6,920 bases of DNA from Candidatus Zymogenus sp. Lineage in GTDB: Bacteria > Desulfobacterota > Zymogenia > Zymogenales > Zymogenaceae. The notes beneath the pieces are model-generated. The model had not been told where the DNA came from. It saw nothing but the letters and a program-made list of their open reading frames with translations, and searched no databases. The position numbers and the translations under genes were made by a program. Location of the stretch: positions 1-6,920 of the forward strand of contig JAUWME010000127.1 in NCBI GenBank assembly GCA_030613285.1. Direction: 5' to 3'. Each line of letters starts with the position of its first letter. Position 1 is the first letter of the stretch. Of this stretch, positions 4,132-6,920 are shown one piece after another.

Positions 4132-6654
4132 ATGAGAGAAGCACTGCTAAAAAAACTTGCCAACATCGTATACCGCTACGATCTATTTGTGCTCTTTGGC
4201 GCAATCCTTCTGACCATCGTTGCCACCTTTGGAGTCATAAGGCTTGAGATGGTATCAAACGTAGCCTATATGCTCCCCGAAAGCAACGAGGCCGTTTCCG
4301 ACTACCTGACGTCTCTCGAAAGAATGGGAACATTGGATTATCTCGTAATTATGCTATCAAAAGAGAAGGGAGAAGGAAAGGGGGGGCTTACAACTTTTTC
4401 CGATTTGTTCGCAGACGAGATAAAAGCGTCTGGACTGATTAAAGAAGTAAGGTACAAGGTTACAGAAGGTGACAAGGAATTTGTCTTTGAGCAATATCTC
4501 CCAAAGATATTCCTTTACCTCGACGATGATGGCTTTGAGAGGATTTCCGAGAAGCTGATACCTTCTGCCATCGACGAGGCCCTTGAGATTGATAAGAAAC
4601 TCCTCTTGACTCCAGCATCGTCTGGGGCGTCGGAGTTGGTAGCGGCTGACCCTCTCGATTTTCTATCAGTTGCCAAGGAGCGTCTCTTTTCGGGAGAGGG
4701 TGGATTTCGGATTGATTCGGCTTCTGGATATTTCCTTTCGATGGATGGTCAACATCTTTTGATGCTTGCTCGCCCCATAAAACCGCCCCAGGATATTGAG
4801 TTTGATAAAGAGCTCTTTGCAAGGTTCAACGCCATTGAGGAGGCGATTAAAAAGAGCGGCGGTTTTGATGATGTTACAGTTGCCTACACCGGCGGATATG
4901 CCATTGCGATAAATGATGCCGATACGATAAAGAGAGACTTGATGATCACGGTCTTCACCTCTCTCATCCTTGTGCTTTTATCATTCTATTTCATTTTCAG
5001 ACGTATCTCCTTTTTGTTCTTTGTGGGGCCATCCTTGGGTCTGGGGATATATTGGACGATGGGTTTTGCCGGGTTTGTGCTGGGACACCTGAACATGATT
5101 ACAGCAGCCTTTGGCGCCATTCTGGTGGGGATGGGCATCGATTTCTCGATCCATTTCTACAACAGATTTTTGGAGGAGGCCAGAAGAAAACGTGATCTCA
5201 AAACCGCTCTGGAAAATACTTTTTCTAAGACCGGAACTGGAATCTTGATGGGGGCGTTGACAACATCGGTCGCATTTTTTGCGATGGCTTTCACCCAATT
5301 TAAGGGGCTTTCGGAGCTTGGGATTATTGGTGGTGTGGGAATTTTTATGACACTGATTTCGACATTTACAGTCTTGTCGTCGCTTATCGTAAGGTTGGTA
5401 AAGATTAGGGGATGGGACAAAATGCCAGAGACGCCAGTGGTAACTTTTGGGATGGAGCGGGTGGGGCTTTTTGTAATTAGGCAAAAGCGATTGATTATCG
5501 TTTCTGCTGTGTTGGCAAGCGCTGTGATGGGAATGTTTGCAACAAGAGTCAGTTTTGAGACCGATGTAAATAAGCTGAGGCCAAAGGGTAACAAGGCATT
5601 TATTGTCCAAGAAGAGATATGGGAGATATTTTCCGGATCGTCTTCGGAAATTATTGTAACAGCTCAAGGTAAAGAGATGGAAGATACGTTGGTGCTATCT
5701 GAAAATGCCATCGAGATTTTCAAACGATATTCTGAGATAGAAAAGGTGGAAGGTCCCGGAGGAATCCTTCCATCGGTTAAAAAACAAATGAAAAATATTG
5801 AAAGGACAAAAGAAATTGGTCTTGAGAATTCCATCTCTTACTTTAGGGAAGCGCTTAAAAAACACCATTTTAATATTAAACCATTTCAACCATTCATCAA
5901 TTCTATAGAGTCATTCTCAAATGGGGAGGTAAAACCGATTACTTACGTTGATGTGGAAGGGTCTGTGCAGGGTGATATGGTCAAGAAATATATACATCGA
6001 GATGATAGTGATGGTGGCGATGGGGGAGGTTGGTTCATCTCAGTTTTTGCATATCCAAAATCGGGTGTCTGGACAGATGATATTGATAGAGGAATGGTAA
6101 AAGCATTAAAGGAGCTCTCGCCTAATATAACTGTGGCAAGCATATCGATGGTGTTGATGGAGATGAAAAAGATCATCGAAAGGGACTTTTTTAATGCCAC
6201 AATATTTGCTTTGATTGGCGTATTCTTTGCGCTCATTGTTCAGTTCAAGGATTTTCGGGGGGTCTTTTATTCAATGGTTTCCCTCATGATGGGAGTTGTG
6301 TGGATGCTTGGGTTTATGGGGATATTTGGTATTTCGCTAAATTTTGCCAACGTTATTGTGGCTCCCATGGTCATTGGAATTGGAATTGACGATAACATTC
6401 ATATTTATCACCGCTACAGGGAGGAAGACGGGGGGGGGATTGTTGCTGCGGTGAATTTTTCTGGAAGGGCCGTTATTATGACCACAATTACAACGATGCT
6501 GGGATTTGGGTCTTTGATGTTTGCAAGTTATGGCGGGCTTTCAAGTATCGGATTTGTTTCGGTTGTTGGGGTTTTCTTCTGCCTTTTGGCTGCCATCTTT
6601 GTTTTGCCGGCCTTGGTGGCCCTGGGAGATGATGACGATGGTGGTTCTTTTTAA
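4132..6654 (+). CDS. MMPL/RND-superfamily (HAE3-type) exporter
   Basis: An 840-residue inner-membrane transporter with the two-fold RND/MMPL layout. TM1 spans about 18-38, then a large periplasmic loop (39-270), TM2-TM6 (about 271-420), TM7 (452-472), a second periplasmic loop (473-686), and TM8-TM12 (687-830). Each half carries the MMPL signature: GMGIDFSIHFYNRF at 333-346 and GIGIDDNIHIYHRY at 749-762. Asp337 and Asp753/754 are the likely proton-relay residues. Relatives export lipids, hopanoids or other hydrophobic compounds using the proton gradient; the substrate cannot be read from sequence. The ATG at 4132 is preferred: GAGAG lies just upstream and MREALLKKLA leads directly into TM1. 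A TTG at 4108 would add 8 residues but has no ribosome site. Runs of 7 G (4380-4386) and 9 G (6430-6438) occur in frame. Acidic Gly/Asp tracts lie at 624-633 and at the C-terminus (DDDDGG). The radical SAM gene starts 52 bp downstream. Confidence 0.93.
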   Translation: MREALLKKLANIVYRYDLFVLFGAILLTIVATFGVIRLEMVSNVAYMLPESNEAVSDYLTSLERMGTLDYLVIMLSKEKGEGKGGLTTFSDLFADEIKASGLIKEVRYKVTEGDKEFVFEQYLPKIFLYLDDDGFERISEKLIPSAIDEALEIDKKLLLTPASSGASELVAADPLDFLSVAKERLFSGEGGFRIDSASGYFLSMDGQHLLMLARPIKPPQDIEFDKELFARFNAIEEAIKKSGGFDDVTVAYTGGYAIAINDADTIKRDLMITVFTSLILVLLSFYFIFRRISFLFFVGPSLGLGIYWTMGFAGFVLGHLNMITAAFGAILVGMGIDFSIHFYNRFLEEARRKRDLKTALENTFSKTGTGILMGALTTSVAFFAMAFTQFKGLSELGIIGGVGIFMTLISTFTVLSSLIVRLVKIRGWDKMPETPVVTFGMERVGLFVIRQKRLIIVSAVLASAVMGMFATRVSFETDVNKLRPKGNKAFIVQEEIWEIFSGSSSEIIVTAQGKEMEDTLVLSENAIEIFKRYSEIEKVEGPGGILPSVKKQMKNIERTKEIGLENSISYFREALKKHHFNIKPFQPFINSIESFSNGEVKPITYVDVEGSVQGDMVKKYIHRDDSDGGDGGGWFISVFAYPKSGVWTDDIDRGMVKALKELSPNITVASISMVLMEMKKIIERDFFNATIFALIGVFFALIVQFKDFRGVFYSMVSLMMGVVWMLGFMGIFGISLNFANVIVAPMVIGIGIDDNIHIYHRYREEDGGGIVAAVNFSGRAVIMTTITTMLGFGSLMFASYGGLSSIGFVSVVGVFFCLLAAIFVLPALVALGDDDDGGSF
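6430..6438 (+). repeat. Nine-G homopolymer inside exporter gene
   Basis: An uninterrupted run of nine G encodes Gly767-Gly769 in the cytoplasmic loop between TM10 and TM11 of the exporter. Gain or loss of one G would shift the frame and remove TM11 and TM12. Tracts of this length are known slippage sites in phase-variable genes of other bacteria; whether it varies here is unknown. Confidence 0.7.
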
Positions 6655-6706
6655 ATTGTCGCACTAATGAGTTGAATTCGAAAATAATATACTTGAGGAA
6701 ATTTAA

Positions 6707-6920
6707 GTGAAAGCACTCCTTATAAATCCACATATCCCAGACATCTATCACAAGCTGGGGTTTTTGCTCCCACCGCTGGGGCTGGCTTATCTTACCTCTA
6801 CGGCGAGAGAGCGCGGCCACAAAGTGGATATCCTCGATTTGAACCTTACGGCCGGGACGGAAGAAATCGAGTTTCAAAAATACAATGTTATAGGTATTTC
6901 CCTTGATACTTCGAGATATA
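6707..6920 (+). CDS. B12-binding-domain radical SAM protein, N-terminal part only
   Basis: Partial gene open at the right edge with 71 codons visible. It starts with GTG at 6707: GAGGAA at 6695-6700 is a good ribosome site 6 bases upstream, and a TAA directly before the GTG (6704-6706) rules out a longer product. The visible protein begins VKALLINPHIPDIY and has the Rossmann-like start of a cobalamin-binding domain, with the hallmark LLPPLGLAYLTSTARERGHK (about residues 20-39) followed by VDILDLNL and a strand VIGISLD. This arrangement is typical of class B radical SAM enzymes, whose CxxxCxxC cluster domain would lie beyond the window. Such enzymes methylate or rearrange unreactive carbons in lipids, cofactors and natural products. 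No promoter or terminator is evident in the 52 bp after the exporter, so co-transcription is likely. Substrate unknown. Confidence 0.8.
   Translation, partial: MKALLINPHIPDIYHKLGFLLPPLGLAYLTSTARERGHKVDILDLNLTAGTEEIEFQKYNVIGISLDTSRY

Noticed and set aside
4981..5667. 228-codon minus-strand ORF inside the exporter gene
   Set aside because: It is a His/Cys/Lys-rich shadow of the transmembrane coding strand, with no domain and no ribosome site that I can support.

Overview
The window reads as ordinary chromosome of a Gram-negative, probably anaerobic or microaerophilic bacterium with an AT-leaning genome. The gene types (membrane-tethered cytochrome c, VIT/vWA exported protein, DUF1858 CxxC protein, MMPL/RND exporter, cobalamin-binding radical SAM protein) together resemble deltaproteobacterial/Desulfobacterota-like genomes. 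That placement is inference from gene content and codon style, such as many ATA, AGG and GGG codons; there is no rRNA or marker gene to test it.

Layout. (1) Bases 1-196 hold the start of a small lysine-rich gene on the minus strand, which runs off the left edge. (2) Bases 197-337 are a divergent control region with a perfect 12-bp inverted repeat beside a good sigma-70-like promoter. (3) That promoter reads into a membrane-anchored monoheme cytochrome c (338-820), followed 44 bp later by a MarR-type winged-helix regulator (865-1302); the two look bicistronic. (4) Bases 1303-1460 contain a G-run cluster that fits the canonical G-quadruplex pattern, then a stem-loop shared by two convergent transcription units. 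(5) A large exported VIT + von Willebrand A protein lies on the minus strand (1461-3575). (6) Bases 3576-3733 are a second divergent control region. (7) It leads rightward into a 64-residue DUF1858 redox-disulfide protein (3734-3928). (8) Bases 3929-4131 are non-coding, with hairpins and a promoter-like pair. (9) A 12-TM MMPL/RND exporter follows (4132-6654). (10) 52 bp downstream is the start of a B12-binding-domain radical SAM enzyme (6707 to the right edge), probably in the same transcript.

How the genes may work together. The cytochrome and MarR pair may be a self-regulated redox unit. The exporter plus radical SAM enzyme could act on a common lipid or small hydrophobic product, since HAE3/MMPL pumps often move lipids and B12 radical SAM enzymes often methylate or rearrange lipids and natural products. 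This coupling is inference from adjacency only. I see no CRISPR array, tRNA, rRNA, insertion sequence or defence locus, and no clear sign of a wholly new system. The points most worth checking are the inverted-repeat operator and its possible further half-sites, the 9-G tract inside the exporter gene, and the G-quadruplex pattern between convergent genes.
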